NCBI GenBank assembly: GCA_964601575.1
Contig: CAZROA010000056.1
Span: 1 to 53,693, forward strand
Length of the DNA: 53,693 nucleotides
Direction of reading: 5' to 3'
From: CAZKEG01 sp964601575
Lineage (GTDB): Bacteria; Desulfobacterota; Thermodesulfobacteria; Thermodesulfobacteriales; Thermodesulfatatoraceae
The translations under genes and the position numbers were made by a program. Positions 30,983-39,101 of the stretch are shown piece after piece; within the stretch, counting starts at the first letter, position 1; each line of letters opens with the position of its first letter. The notes beneath the pieces were generated by a model, which saw only the letters and a list, made by a program, of their open reading frames with translations, was not told where the DNA came from and ran no database searches.

Positions 30983-30997
30983 TTTTGGGCTCAGTTT

Positions 30998-31735
30998 ATG
31001 CCTAAAAGATGGTTAATCCTCAGTGGGATTCTTCTGTATTTATGTTGGGTGTATCCCTGCTTAGCAGGGATGTTCTTAGAGTTAGAGGAGTCTAACTCAG
31101 GCCATTTTTACTTCGCTTGTCAGGATGGACTCTTTAAATTGGGAACAGAGGAAGGTTATGCGCTGGTAGATCTCCACAAAGGGACCTTTTATACCGTTTA
31201 CCCCAAAGAAAAGATCTGTACCGGCGGGACTTTAAACGAATTAGAAGCGGCCATGGCGCCGTTTAAAAAGCAACTTCAACAATTAAAAAGTATGGGGCTT
31301 GATCCAAGCGTCTTTCTGGAAAAAGGACCCCAAGATCCAAATATCACCTATAAACCAACTAACCAGCGAGCCACAATCCTAGGTTATCCGGCGACTAGCT
31401 ATCTCGAATTGGAAAATGGGAAACCCGTGGCAGAGGTCTGGATCTCCAAAAAAGTCCTGGAACAAATCGACCAAAATTGTTTTTACCAGGCCTTTTCCCA
31501 ATTTATGAATCACCTACGAGATATGATGAACTCTTCCCTAGGGATTAAATTGATTGATACTCCTCAAGATCTTTTTCGATCCGAAATAATCGGGTTTCCA
31601 TTAAAGATCACCTATAAGGAAGGAAAGGTTATAGAAATCAAAAAACTGGAACAAAAGCAATTTTCGGCCTCATTTTTTGAGGTACCGAAGGGCTTTAAGA
31701 AAAGATCTTTTAGTCCGGTAAATATGGGTTATTAG
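30998..31735 (+). CDS. Secreted protein of unknown function in the dap operon (DUF4412-like)
   Basis: 245 residues with an N-terminal signal peptide (KRWLILSGILLYLCWVYPCLAG). The mature part has the loose pattern of DUF4412 proteins: YALVDLHKGTFYTVYPKEKIC, ATILGYPATSYLELENGKPVAEVWISKKV, then GFPLKITYKEGKVIEIKKLEQKQFSASFFEVPKGFKK. Three cysteines remain in the exported part. It is flanked by dapA (15 bases) and dapB (10 bases), so it is co-transcribed with lysine/peptidoglycan precursor genes, which hints at an envelope role. No enzyme motif is visible. Confidence 0.7.
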   Translation: MPKRWLILSGILLYLCWVYPCLAGMFLELEESNSGHFYFACQDGLFKLGTEEGYALVDLHKGTFYTVYPKEKICTGGTLNELEAAMAPFKKQLQQLKSMGLDPSVFLEKGPQDPNITYKPTNQRATILGYPATSYLELENGKPVAEVWISKKVLEQIDQNCFYQAFSQFMNHLRDMMNSSLGIKLIDTPQDLFRSEIIGFPLKITYKEGKVIEIKKLEQKQFSASFFEVPKGFKKRSFSPVNMGY

Positions 31736-31745
31736 GAGGTTTAAA

Positions 31746-32549
31746 ATGGTTAAAGCTATTGTTGCCGGGGCGGCAGGCCGCATGGGCGGACGCATTATTC
31801 ACAATATATTTAAGACCGAAGGTATCGAATTGGCCGCAGCCTTTGAACACCCGGAAAACCCAGCGGTAGGCAAAGACGTCGGCGAAGTGGTCGGGCTCCC
31901 GCAGACCGGGATTATTATCGAAGATAGTCTGGAAAAGGTCATCGATCGCGGTGAGGTGATCATTGACTTCACCTTTCACGAGGCCTCTCTTAATCACGCT
32001 CGCCTCAATGCCAAATACGGTAAGGCCATGGTCATCGGGACCACCGGCTTTAGTAAGGAGGAATTGGCCGAGGTCCATGAATTAGCCAAAAAACATTTCC
32101 CCTTGGTCCAGGCCTATAATATGAGCCTGGGGATCAATCTCCTCTATAAACTGGTAGAGTTGACCACTAAGGTCCTTTCTGAGGGCTTTGATATAGAAAT
32201 CATCGAAGCCCATCACCGAATGAAAAAGGATGCCCCCAGTGGAACAGCTATTGCCCTGGCCAACGTGATTGCCAAGACCCTTGGGTGGGATGACTCGACC
32301 TTTCGTTTTTGTCGCGAAGGCATGATCGGCGAGCGTCCCCGAAAAGAGATAGGCATTCAGACTATTCGTGCTGGAGAAATAGTGGGGGAACACACCGTGC
32401 TCTTTGCTGGGCCAGGAGAGAGAATAGAGCTTACCCATCGCGCAGCCAGTCGGGATACCTTTGCCCGGGGGGCGGTGAGGGCCGCCATGTGGATCGTGGG
32501 TAAGGAGCCCGGAGTCTATGATATGCACGATGTATTAGGGCTTAAATAG
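31746..32549 (+). CDS. dapB: 4-hydroxy-tetrahydrodipicolinate reductase
   Basis: NAD(P)H-dependent second step of the lysine/diaminopimelate branch. 267 residues: AIVAGAAGRMGGRII is the nucleotide-binding loop; VIGTTGFSKEEL and YNMSLGINLLYKL follow; EAHHRMKKDAPSGTA holds the catalytic histidine and lysine. TTAGGAGGTT precedes the ATG. The stop TAG shares a base with the GTG of the next gene. Confidence 0.97.
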   Translation: MVKAIVAGAAGRMGGRIIHNIFKTEGIELAAAFEHPENPAVGKDVGEVVGLPQTGIIIEDSLEKVIDRGEVIIDFTFHEASLNHARLNAKYGKAMVIGTTGFSKEELAEVHELAKKHFPLVQAYNMSLGINLLYKLVELTTKVLSEGFDIEIIEAHHRMKKDAPSGTAIALANVIAKTLGWDDSTFRFCREGMIGERPRKEIGIQTIRAGEIVGEHTVLFAGPGERIELTHRAASRDTFARGAVRAAMWIVGKEPGVYDMHDVLGLK

Positions 32550-33304
32550 TGCGTATCGGGAGATTTAGTCTCAAAGGTCAACCCTTTTACGGCCTGATCG
32601 AGGGGGAAAGGATCAAGGTCCTTAGAGGTTTTCCATGGCCAAAAATAGAATTGACCGGAGAAGAGATTCCTCTTTCGCAGGCAAGGCTGCTCGCCCCTTG
32701 TAAGCCTACGAAAATAATTGCCTTAGGGCTTAACTATCGTGACCATGCCCGAGAATTAAAGATGCCCCTTCCAGAAGAACCTCTTTTGTTCTTGAAACCT
32801 CCTTCAGCCGTGATTGGTCCAGAGGAAAAGATCATTTTACCCCCGCAGAGCAAAAGGGTAGATTACGAGGCAGAGCTAGCGATTGTGATCGGCAAAAAGG
32901 CCAAAAACGTCTCTATCGAAACTGCCCTTGATTATGTCTTGGGCTACACCTGCTTCAATGACGTCACCGCCCGTGATTTGCAACAAAAAGACGGTCAGTG
33001 GACCCGGGCCAAGGGGTTTGACACTTTTGCCCCCATCGGTCCTTGGATTGAAACAGAGCTTGATCCGGGTGATCTCAAAGTAGAAGCCTTCCTCAACGGT
33101 GAACGCCGCCAATCTTCTTCCACCAAGGAACTGGTCTTCTCCGTTCCCGAGATCATAAGTTACGTTTCCCATATTATGACCCTCTTCCCCGGTGATGTGA
33201 TCGCCACAGGCACTCCGCCGGGTATTGGACCTTTACAGCCCGGCGACCTCATAGAAGTACGAATAAAAGGGATCGGGGATCTCAAAAACTACGTTTCAAA
33301 ATGA
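32549..33304 (+). CDS. Fumarylacetoacetate hydrolase family protein
   Basis: 251 residues of the FAH fold. The domain start KIIALGLNYRDHARELKMPLPEEPLLFLKPPSAVIGP is followed by the metal-binding DYEAELAIVIG, YTCFNDVTARDLQQKDGQWTRAKGFDTFAPIGP and the end motif GDVIATGTPPGIGPLQPGD. Family members hydrolyse or decarboxylate 1,3-diketo acids, for example oxaloacetate decarboxylase or acylpyruvase FAHD1. The start is GTG overlapping the dapB stop. Removal of a keto-acid side product next to pyruvate-using dapA is possible but unproven. Confidence 0.9.
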   Translation: MRIGRFSLKGQPFYGLIEGERIKVLRGFPWPKIELTGEEIPLSQARLLAPCKPTKIIALGLNYRDHARELKMPLPEEPLLFLKPPSAVIGPEEKIILPPQSKRVDYEAELAIVIGKKAKNVSIETALDYVLGYTCFNDVTARDLQQKDGQWTRAKGFDTFAPIGPWIETELDPGDLKVEAFLNGERRQSSSTKELVFSVPEIISYVSHIMTLFPGDVIATGTPPGIGPLQPGDLIEVRIKGIGDLKNYVSK

Positions 33305-33326
33305 GAGCTTAACGAAGACCAGGTGG

Positions 33327-33355
33327 TTGACAGGTGGGGAAGTTCTGCGTACTAT
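33327..33355 (+). promoter_or_regulatory. Promoter of tRNA-Phe
   Basis: Perfect TTGACA (33327-33332), 17-base spacer, TACTAT (33350-33355). The predicted start lies about three bases before the tRNA. It is the cleanest sigma-70 type promoter in the window. Confidence 0.75.
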
Positions 33356-33364
33356 AACGCCCAA

Positions 33365-33437
<73 letters not shown>

Positions 33438-33592
33438 CCTTGTTCGCGGACCCCTTAGAGTTCATTTCGTAATTATTGTTTTTCCTTCGACTCCTGATTC
33501 TCCTCTCTGTTAGTCTTCACCACATCCTTAAAGATCTAAAAAGTTTGGGTATTAAGTCTGTATGACCATAAAATACACCAAAGGAGTAGGCC

Positions 33593-33859
33593 ATGATTGA
33601 AAGACAAACCAAGGTTGATCCAGAAAAACTTTGTAAAAAGATCGAAGAAATTTATCCCGATATCGGGGCTTGTGGCATCAATCTCAAAGTTGAATACGAC
33701 GAAAAGGCCGAGAGCTGGGCGGTGGTCTTGGAAAAGGCCGGCAAGGTCTTAAAGACCCACCTGGAAAGCGAAGACATCGAGGCCTGTGAGAAAGGAGAAA
33801 AGTGTGTGGCCATCGGTCTTCAATTAGGAGAACTCAAAAAGAATATCGGTCTTATCTGA
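33593..33859 (+). CDS. Small unknown cytosolic protein (88 residues)
   Basis: No family recognised. It has a short mixed alpha/beta pattern: VDPEKLCKKIEEIYPDIGACGINLKVEYDEKAESWAVVLEKAGKVLKTHLESEDIEACEKGEKCVAI... split by four cysteines (near residues 14, 27, 64 and 69) without a metal-binding spacing I know. No signal peptide. AAAGGAGTAGG precedes the ATG. A weak promoter-like pair, TTGGGT - 18 bases - TAAAAT (33545-33574), lies just upstream, and the gene is flanked by gaps, so it is probably its own transcription unit. Confidence 0.65.
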   Translation: MIERQTKVDPEKLCKKIEEIYPDIGACGINLKVEYDEKAESWAVVLEKAGKVLKTHLESEDIEACEKGEKCVAIGLQLGELKKNIGLI

Positions 33860-34013
33860 GATTTCTCCTCCAAAGGACCTCGTGCGGTATTTTCAGCTCT
33901 TCAGGCTGTTTTGATCTGATTGATTGGATTGTCTGCGTCTTGAATCTGTACCTTGCTAACGCAGCCTCTTAAGAATGCTTACCTTTTTGATGAAACCTTA
34001 AAGAGGGAGCAAA

Positions 34014-34706
34014 ATGGCTGAAGTCTTGATCAGGCCTGATCTCTCAAACCGCATCCGTGTTTATCGGGATCGTTTTGACGCCGGTCGTGTATTAGCAGAG
34101 ATCTTGAAACCCCGTTACCAAAAGGCCCCGGATACCTTGGTGCTGGCCATCCCCGCCGGCGGGGTCCCGGTAGGGTTGGTGGTAGCCCAGGAACTTAGAC
34201 TTCCCTTTGAAGTCATTATCGTGCGCAAGATCCATTTTCCAGACAATCCGGAGGCCGGTTTCGGAGCCATTTCCTTTGACGGCCAGGTCCTTCTTAATGA
34301 AGAACTCGTGGCTTATGCCGGCCTTACCGAAGAGGCCATAGCTCAACAGATTGCCAAAGAAAAGAAGGACTTGGAGAAGAGAAATCGTCTTTTTCGGGGG
34401 AATAGGCCTTTTCCCGAACTCAAAGGTCAAACGGTCATCCTGGTGGACGATGGTCTGGCCTCGGGTTTTACCATGATGGCCGCGGTAAAAACGGTTTCCT
34501 CCAAAGGCGCCCGAAGCATTGTCGTAGCCGTACCCACCGCTTCGGAAAAGGCCATCTCTAAACTCTCACCCTTGGTAGACGAGATTTATTGCCCTAACGT
34601 GCGGGGTGGGGTCTTCTTTGCCGTGGCTGATGCCTATCAACATTGGTATGACCTTTCCGAGGAAGAAGTCCTTGATCTCTTAAAGAAAGCCGGGCTTTCA
34701 GACTGA
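34014..34706 (+). CDS. Phosphoribosyltransferase family protein
   Basis: 230 residues of the type I PRTase fold. The PRPP-binding motif is VILVDDGLASGFTMMAAV (about 142-159). The N-terminal DRFDAGRVLAEILKPRYQ and VLAIPAGGVPVGLVVAQEL match a group of stand-alone PRTase-like proteins found in many anaerobes and archaea, some fused to hydrolases. The base specificity is unknown. The ATG follows GAGGGAG. It stands alone between two gaps of about 150 bases. Confidence 0.85.
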   Translation: MAEVLIRPDLSNRIRVYRDRFDAGRVLAEILKPRYQKAPDTLVLAIPAGGVPVGLVVAQELRLPFEVIIVRKIHFPDNPEAGFGAISFDGQVLLNEELVAYAGLTEEAIAQQIAKEKKDLEKRNRLFRGNRPFPELKGQTVILVDDGLASGFTMMAAVKTVSSKGARSIVVAVPTASEKAISKLSPLVDEIYCPNVRGGVFFAVADAYQHWYDLSEEEVLDLLKKAGLSD

Positions 34707-34874
34707 ATCCATCCTAGCAAACCTTTATCCATTTGCATGAAATCAAAAATAAAACACAGGCATTTTTTGAGATTGAAAAATAAAATTCTCGAGGACAAGA
34801 AATCGGTGGGAAGTCTTCCTTGACAGAGACACAAATCTTGACCAGAAAGGAGAAAAGCGCTTGAGGAGGCGAGT

Positions 34875-36992
34875 ATGAGCTTTTTAAAAAAGTTTTTTCT
34901 CCCATTTTTGATCTTTAATCTCCTGTTTTTAACGCAAGTGCTCGCCGACGATACGAGTCTATGTTTCCTCTGTCATCAAAGTGAAGGGACCGAAACCTTA
35001 AAAGATGAAATCTTTCCCATCGTTTTTAATCAACAGCCCCCTGAAGTCTCTCTTGCCGGCGGCAATTTCTACTGGGTAACCCAGGGTGAGGCCAAAGGTC
35101 ATAATGTGGTCGGGATCGTTGGACCGGACACGGTTCTTACCCAAGCTCCCGGTGGAACGATGACTCAGCAGGTTTCCTGTGGGGGGACCTTTGGTTGTCA
35201 CGGTTCACAAGACCCCTCCCGAGACCTTGATGGCGACGGCATCGTGAGCACCTGGGAGGCTATTTCCGGGGCCCATCACGAAGATGACTCCTGTCTCAAA
35301 CCAGAGACCTTAGACGTTGAAGCCCAAGGGCTCAGCGTAGGCACCAGTTATCGTTTCCTCTTTGGGATCAAGGGCATCGAGGATTGGGATTGGGAACATG
35401 ACCTCTCGACCACCAGCCATAACACCTACTTTGGGCTTGGAGATTGGCAGATCACCGAAGAAACCATAAGCAGTCTCTGTGCCCGATGTCATCCGAGCTT
35501 CCATGACCAGGGGACCCTCCCAGGGGGCGATGGCATAGGGATCGGCCAAGGACATTCTCCATGGCTTAGACATCCTACTGATATCGTCATCCCTGATCGA
35601 GGAGAATACAGGAATTATCGTTCGTATCAATTAATGGCCCCGGTGGGAAGATCTGATCTCTACAACTTTGATCCCGCCGCGGTGGTGCCAGGGCAAGACG
35701 TGGTCATTTGTCTTTCCTGCCACAGGGCCCATGCCTCTCCCTATGACAAGATCTTGCGTTGGGATTACCAACACCACCCAGTAGATCCTGAAAAAGGTGG
35801 GTGTAATACTTGTCATACGGAAAAGGGAGCCCTTTACCTCTCTTCCGCCCATGCCAACTCCGATTACGGTACAAAACGACAGGGGCTTTCCGAATATTCC
35901 CGGGGAAATTGCGCCCATTGTCATGAAATGCACGCCAGCATCAACGGAGTGGAACCAACCCCCCAAGATGGCCCCCACGGCTTTCTCCTATTTGCGGAAA
36001 ACTTTTCCAGTCAGAGTGAAAATTTCTGTTATTACTGCCATGGCCCTGACTCCTTACAGGAAGGAGGCCTTGCAAACCCCACTTATGCCAGCCGGGCCGG
36101 TGGTCTTGAAGTAGGCCCGGTGACCATCGCCGAGATGTTCCAGGCCACGGGTTCCTCCCACAACCTAGCGGACATCCTGACGCTCATTACTGATAAATGG
36201 CCAGAACGTTTTAAATCAGCTTCTAATCCTTGTACCGGTTGCCATAATCCCCACGTAGCAAAACGTCTGACCTTAGAGCCCTTGGGTAACCCGGTTACCC
36301 GTCCCCTCCCATCCGAAAAGAATAATGTCTGGGGAGATGAAGAGAGCGAGACCATGGCCGCCTATGTAAGCTCAGATGGCCTCAAATATCAGGCGCCCAA
36401 AAGGGCCGACGGCCTCTATGAACCCGGGACAGAAAGCGGAGATGGTTCCAAGATGGCAGACTATGTGACCTTCTGTACGGATTGCCATAATCCACAGACT
36501 ACCATTTATAGCTCAACTCTTGGCCGCAATCTAAAACCCATTGATTGGGAACACGAAAAACACGGCCAGGGCGTAGCCGATGGTGGTCTTGACACCGATG
36601 CTCCCTTTACCAACGGGCCTGGGTATGTAGTTTCTTGTCTAGATTGTCATGAACCCCATGGCTCAAGCAATGCCTTTTTGATTCGCGAAGAGGTAAACGG
36701 CGATCTTTTGGCTGGTAATATCACCGAATTTACCACTACGGATTGGAAATATCTCTGTGCCCGCTGTCACAATGATAATAACGAATACATTCACCATCTG
36801 AGTCCAGATGCCCCGTATGCCAAGAGACAATGTGGTTGGTGTCATGGTCATCGGTCCAGCGGAGGAAGGAGCGGGATGAGAAGGGGAGGCGGTGGTGGCC
36901 CAGCTCCTATCCCCTGCAGTAATTGTCATTTCCATGGTTCAGATGACAGTTGGGCCCCGGACTATAAAGAAACCGGTCGGCGGACCTTTTAA
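34875..36992 (+). CDS. Large secreted multiheme cytochrome c (12 CXXCH motifs plus one CX5CH)
   Basis: 705 residues with signal peptide MSFLKKFFLPFLIFNLLFL...VLA (cleavage near residue 24). I count twelve canonical heme sites: CFLCH (30-34), CARCH, CLSCH, CNTCH, CAHCH, CYYCH, CTGCH, CTDCH, CLDCH, CARCH, CGWCH, CSNCH. An additional CGGTFGCH near residue 102 has five residues between the cysteines. Right after it is DLDGDGIVSTWE, which resembles a calcium-binding loop. Several sites have a second histidine close by (CHEMH, CHNPH, CHEPH), the doubled-CXXCH style. The C-terminus is Gly/Arg-rich before the last heme. Such proteins carry electrons across the periplasm or outside the cell, for example to metals or partner cells. 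AGGAGG precedes the ATG; a terminator follows. Confidence 0.9.
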   Translation: MSFLKKFFLPFLIFNLLFLTQVLADDTSLCFLCHQSEGTETLKDEIFPIVFNQQPPEVSLAGGNFYWVTQGEAKGHNVVGIVGPDTVLTQAPGGTMTQQVSCGGTFGCHGSQDPSRDLDGDGIVSTWEAISGAHHEDDSCLKPETLDVEAQGLSVGTSYRFLFGIKGIEDWDWEHDLSTTSHNTYFGLGDWQITEETISSLCARCHPSFHDQGTLPGGDGIGIGQGHSPWLRHPTDIVIPDRGEYRNYRSYQLMAPVGRSDLYNFDPAAVVPGQDVVICLSCHRAHASPYDKILRWDYQHHPVDPEKGGCNTCHTEKGALYLSSAHANSDYGTKRQGLSEYSRGNCAHCHEMHASINGVEPTPQDGPHGFLLFAENFSSQSENFCYYCHGPDSLQEGGLANPTYASRAGGLEVGPVTIAEMFQATGSSHNLADILTLITDKWPERFKSASNPCTGCHNPHVAKRLTLEPLGNPVTRPLPSEKNNVWGDEESETMAAYVSSDGLKYQAPKRADGLYEPGTESGDGSKMADYVTFCTDCHNPQTTIYSSTLGRNLKPIDWEHEKHGQGVADGGLDTDAPFTNGPGYVVSCLDCHEPHGSSNAFLIREEVNGDLLAGNITEFTTTDWKYLCARCHNDNNEYIHHLSPDAPYAKRQCGWCHGHRSSGGRSGMRRGGGGGPAPIPCSNCHFHGSDDSWAPDYKETGRRTF

Positions 36993-37014
36993 CCTAGGTT
37001 GTTCAGCTCTGTAA

Positions 37015-37052
37015 AATAAGAAAGCCCTGCCAAAAGGCAGGGCTTTCTTATT
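37015..37052. terminator. Two-way intrinsic terminator between the cytochrome and ppaC genes
   Basis: A 17-base-pair perfect stem (37015-37031 with 37036-37052) and AAAA loop, with A-rich left and T-rich right arms, so it can terminate both convergent genes. Confidence 0.9.
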
Positions 37053-37069
37053 CGGGATAAAGCCTTTAT

Positions 37070-37993
37070 TTAACCGGCAAAGGCCTTTTCCAGATTGGGG
37101 ACGACCTGCTTCTTACGGCTCATAACACCTTCAAGCCAGACTGAACGACCTTCGGGCTTCACACCCCAGGCCTTCTCCACCACACCGGGATCATCAGAGA
37201 CAATGAGAAGCTCGGTTCCCTCTTTCATAATGTCGGTGAGCATAAAGAAAATACTGTGATAACCACCTTCGCCCTTGATCTTTTGGAGTTCTTCGTAAAG
37301 GGCGTCTTTTACCGGATCAAGCAAGGAAAGATCAACTACCTCAAGCTGGCCGATACCGACCTTGTTACCGCTCATGTTGAAGTCTTTGTAGTCACGATAG
37401 ACCAGATCACGAATCGGGGTCCCTTCTATGGCGCTCTTGACCTTGAACATCTCAAGGCCTAGGGCCTTGAGGTCGTCAATGCCCGCGATCTTGGCCAATT
37501 CTTCGGCCGCCTTTTTGTCCTGGTCGGTACAGGTAGCAGACTTAAAGATGACCGTGTCACTCAAAATGGCGCAGGTCATGATTCCAGCGATGTTCTTCGG
37601 GATCTCTACCCCGTAAAAATCAAACATTCCCTTGAGCACGGTGCAGGTACAACCTACCGGCCAAACCCATATTTCGATCGGGTTCGGAGTGGTCACATCA
37701 CCGAGTTTGTGGTGATCAACGATACCCAGGATTTCGCCCTTATCTAAGTTATCAAGGCTCTGAGAACGATCGCTGTGGTCCACCAAGTAAATCTTCTGAC
37801 CCGTGGCATCGGTGACGATCTCCGGGGCCTCAAAACCGAACTTTTCCAAGACGAACTTGCTTTCCGGGTTCAATTCCCCTTGGGCTACAGGCTTACATTC
37901 AACTCCCATCTTGCTCTTAAGATAGGCCAAGGTAATGGCCGCACAAATGGAATCAGTGTCCGGATTTTTGTGTCCTACTACAATAGCCGCCAT
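37070..37993 (-). CDS. ppaC: Manganese-dependent (family II) inorganic pyrophosphatase
   Basis: Cleaves pyrophosphate to drive biosynthesis. 307 residues of the DHH family: HKNPDTDSI (H8, D12, D14), VDHSD near 72-75, IVDHHKLGD (DHH motif near 92-94) and the C-terminal domain with SVWLEGVMSRKKQVVPNLEKAF, including the SRKKQ substrate-binding motif. No CBS insert, so it is the constitutive form. Upstream, TTGACA (38100-38095) could be a -35 box, but the -10 partner is poor. Confidence 0.96.
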   Translation of the reverse strand: MAAIVVGHKNPDTDSICAAITLAYLKSKMGVECKPVAQGELNPESKFVLEKFGFEAPEIVTDATGQKIYLVDHSDRSQSLDNLDKGEILGIVDHHKLGDVTTPNPIEIWVWPVGCTCTVLKGMFDFYGVEIPKNIAGIMTCAILSDTVIFKSATCTDQDKKAAEELAKIAGIDDLKALGLEMFKVKSAIEGTPIRDLVYRDYKDFNMSGNKVGIGQLEVVDLSLLDPVKDALYEELQKIKGEGGYHSIFFMLTDIMKEGTELLIVSDDPGVVEKAWGVKPEGRSVWLEGVMSRKKQVVPNLEKAFAG

Positions 37994-38206
37994 TTTCCTA
38001 CCTCCTGGACTTTTTAGAGTTTTTTCCTGGCTAAAGCCACAAAAATAGTGCCGCTATAACTTAGCTTAGGGAAGAAATTTTTGCCAAACAGCACTGTCAA
38101 AACTTATGAGCGATAAGAGCCCATTAACTACAAATGCTCTCTTCTTATGGCCATTTTCTCTAAAGGGACTTTCTTAGCCCCGAAATTACGGTTCATACCA
38201 TTAAGC

Positions 38207-38995
38207 CTAGCCTTCGGAACGCAGGCGTTCGGTAATAAGGCTGGCCACCTTTTCTCCGGAAAGGAGCATTCCCCCGAAAATAGGCCCCATACGATAGGCC
38301 CCAAAGGTCGCATTGGCCGCCATTCCGGCAACAAAGACCCCAGGATATACTTCACGGGTATAGTTTACAGTGAGGCTTTCAGCTACTTCGGCCCACATAG
38401 ACTTCTCACCCATGATGGTCCCGGTCTCGGTCTTGAGTTTGGCCCCGAGTTTTCGTTGCATCACCTGGAGCACAGCCGTTTCATGCCCTGTGGCCTCGAC
38501 CACATATTTGGTGCGAACGGCCAAAGGATCTACATGAAGCCCGCTCATCTCTGCTGCTGTCCAATTAAGGACCAATCCTACCACCCGTTCATTCCGGACC
38601 ATGACGTCTTCGACCATGATCAAGTTGAATATCTTGGCCCCGGCTTGAATACACTTGGCCGCCAAGAGGCAGGCTACCTCCACCGCATCGGCGGTATAGT
38701 AGCCCTCATCATTCCAAGGCACTACCTGAACGCCGATCTCCCGCAAGAGCCTAGCGCCTTCTTCTTGGACGACGATCTCGTTAAACATCATCCCCCCGCC
38801 CCATATACCGCCGCCGATACTCATTCGCCGTTCGTAGACCGCGACCTTAAAACCTTGACTGGCCAATTTATAAGCAGCCATAAGCCCAGAAGGCCCAGCC
38901 CCAACTATGGCTACATCCATTTCCAAATAATTGGTCAGTTTGTGAAAAAACCGATCAATAATGGCTCGGCTAATCTTGACTTCGTCAAGTCCCAT
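38207..38995 (-). CDS. Thi4-type thiazole synthase (His variant)
   Basis: Makes the adenylated thiazole half of thiamine from NAD and glycine. 262 residues: the Rossmann start DVAIVGAGPSGLMAAYKLA (27-45), RRMSIGGGIWGGGMMF (57-71), VVEATGHETAVL and the C-terminal GVFVAGMAANATFGAYRMGPIFGGMLLSG. Yeast Thi4 donates sulfur from an active-site cysteine and dies after one turnover. Here the matching position is H154 in GLHVDPL, as in archaeal enzymes that use free sulfide catalytically with iron. That suits a sulfidic, anoxic habitat. GGGAGG precedes the ATG; a structured leader lies upstream. Confidence 0.9.
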   Translation of the reverse strand: MGLDEVKISRAIIDRFFHKLTNYLEMDVAIVGAGPSGLMAAYKLASQGFKVAVYERRMSIGGGIWGGGMMFNEIVVQEEGARLLREIGVQVVPWNDEGYYTADAVEVACLLAAKCIQAGAKIFNLIMVEDVMVRNERVVGLVLNWTAAEMSGLHVDPLAVRTKYVVEATGHETAVLQVMQRKLGAKLKTETGTIMGEKSMWAEVAESLTVNYTREVYPGVFVAGMAANATFGAYRMGPIFGGMLLSGEKVASLITERLRSEG

Positions 38996-39030
38996 GGATG
39001 ACCTCCCTTGTTTTCATCCGCGTAACCATT

Positions 39031-39095
39031 GGGCCCCTTACAAGGATCAAATCCCCGCTCCAGAGCCCTGGTAAGGCATCATACCAAGGGGCCCC
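39031..39095 (-). ncRNA. Structured leader RNA upstream of thi4 (candidate)
   Basis: On the minus strand AAGGGGCCC-type ends close a domain: GGGCCCCTT (39094-39086) pairs perfectly with AAGGGGCCC (39039-39031). Inside, CCTTGGTA pairs with TACCAGGG around an eight-base loop, and GGAT/ATCC forms a small hairpin. The domain ends about 35 bases before the thi4 start. It has no CTGAGA box, so it is not a standard TPP riboswitch. It may be a regulatory RNA or simply the processing/termination structure after nadC. Confidence 0.4.
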
Positions 39096-39101
39096 TGATC
39101 T

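Noticed and set aside
38064..38100. Promoter of ppaC from TTGACA at 38100-38095
   Set aside because: The -35 box is perfect but no acceptable -10 stands at 16-18 bases; kept only as a remark.
38147..39001. Long open frame (284 codons) on the plus strand opposite thi4
   Set aside because: It lies antisense to a gene with clear family motifs, its translation has no recognisable domain, and its codon pattern mirrors the real gene.
39001..39101. TPP riboswitch upstream of thi4
   Set aside because: The conserved CTGAGA and the second-stem boxes are absent, although the region is clearly able to fold.
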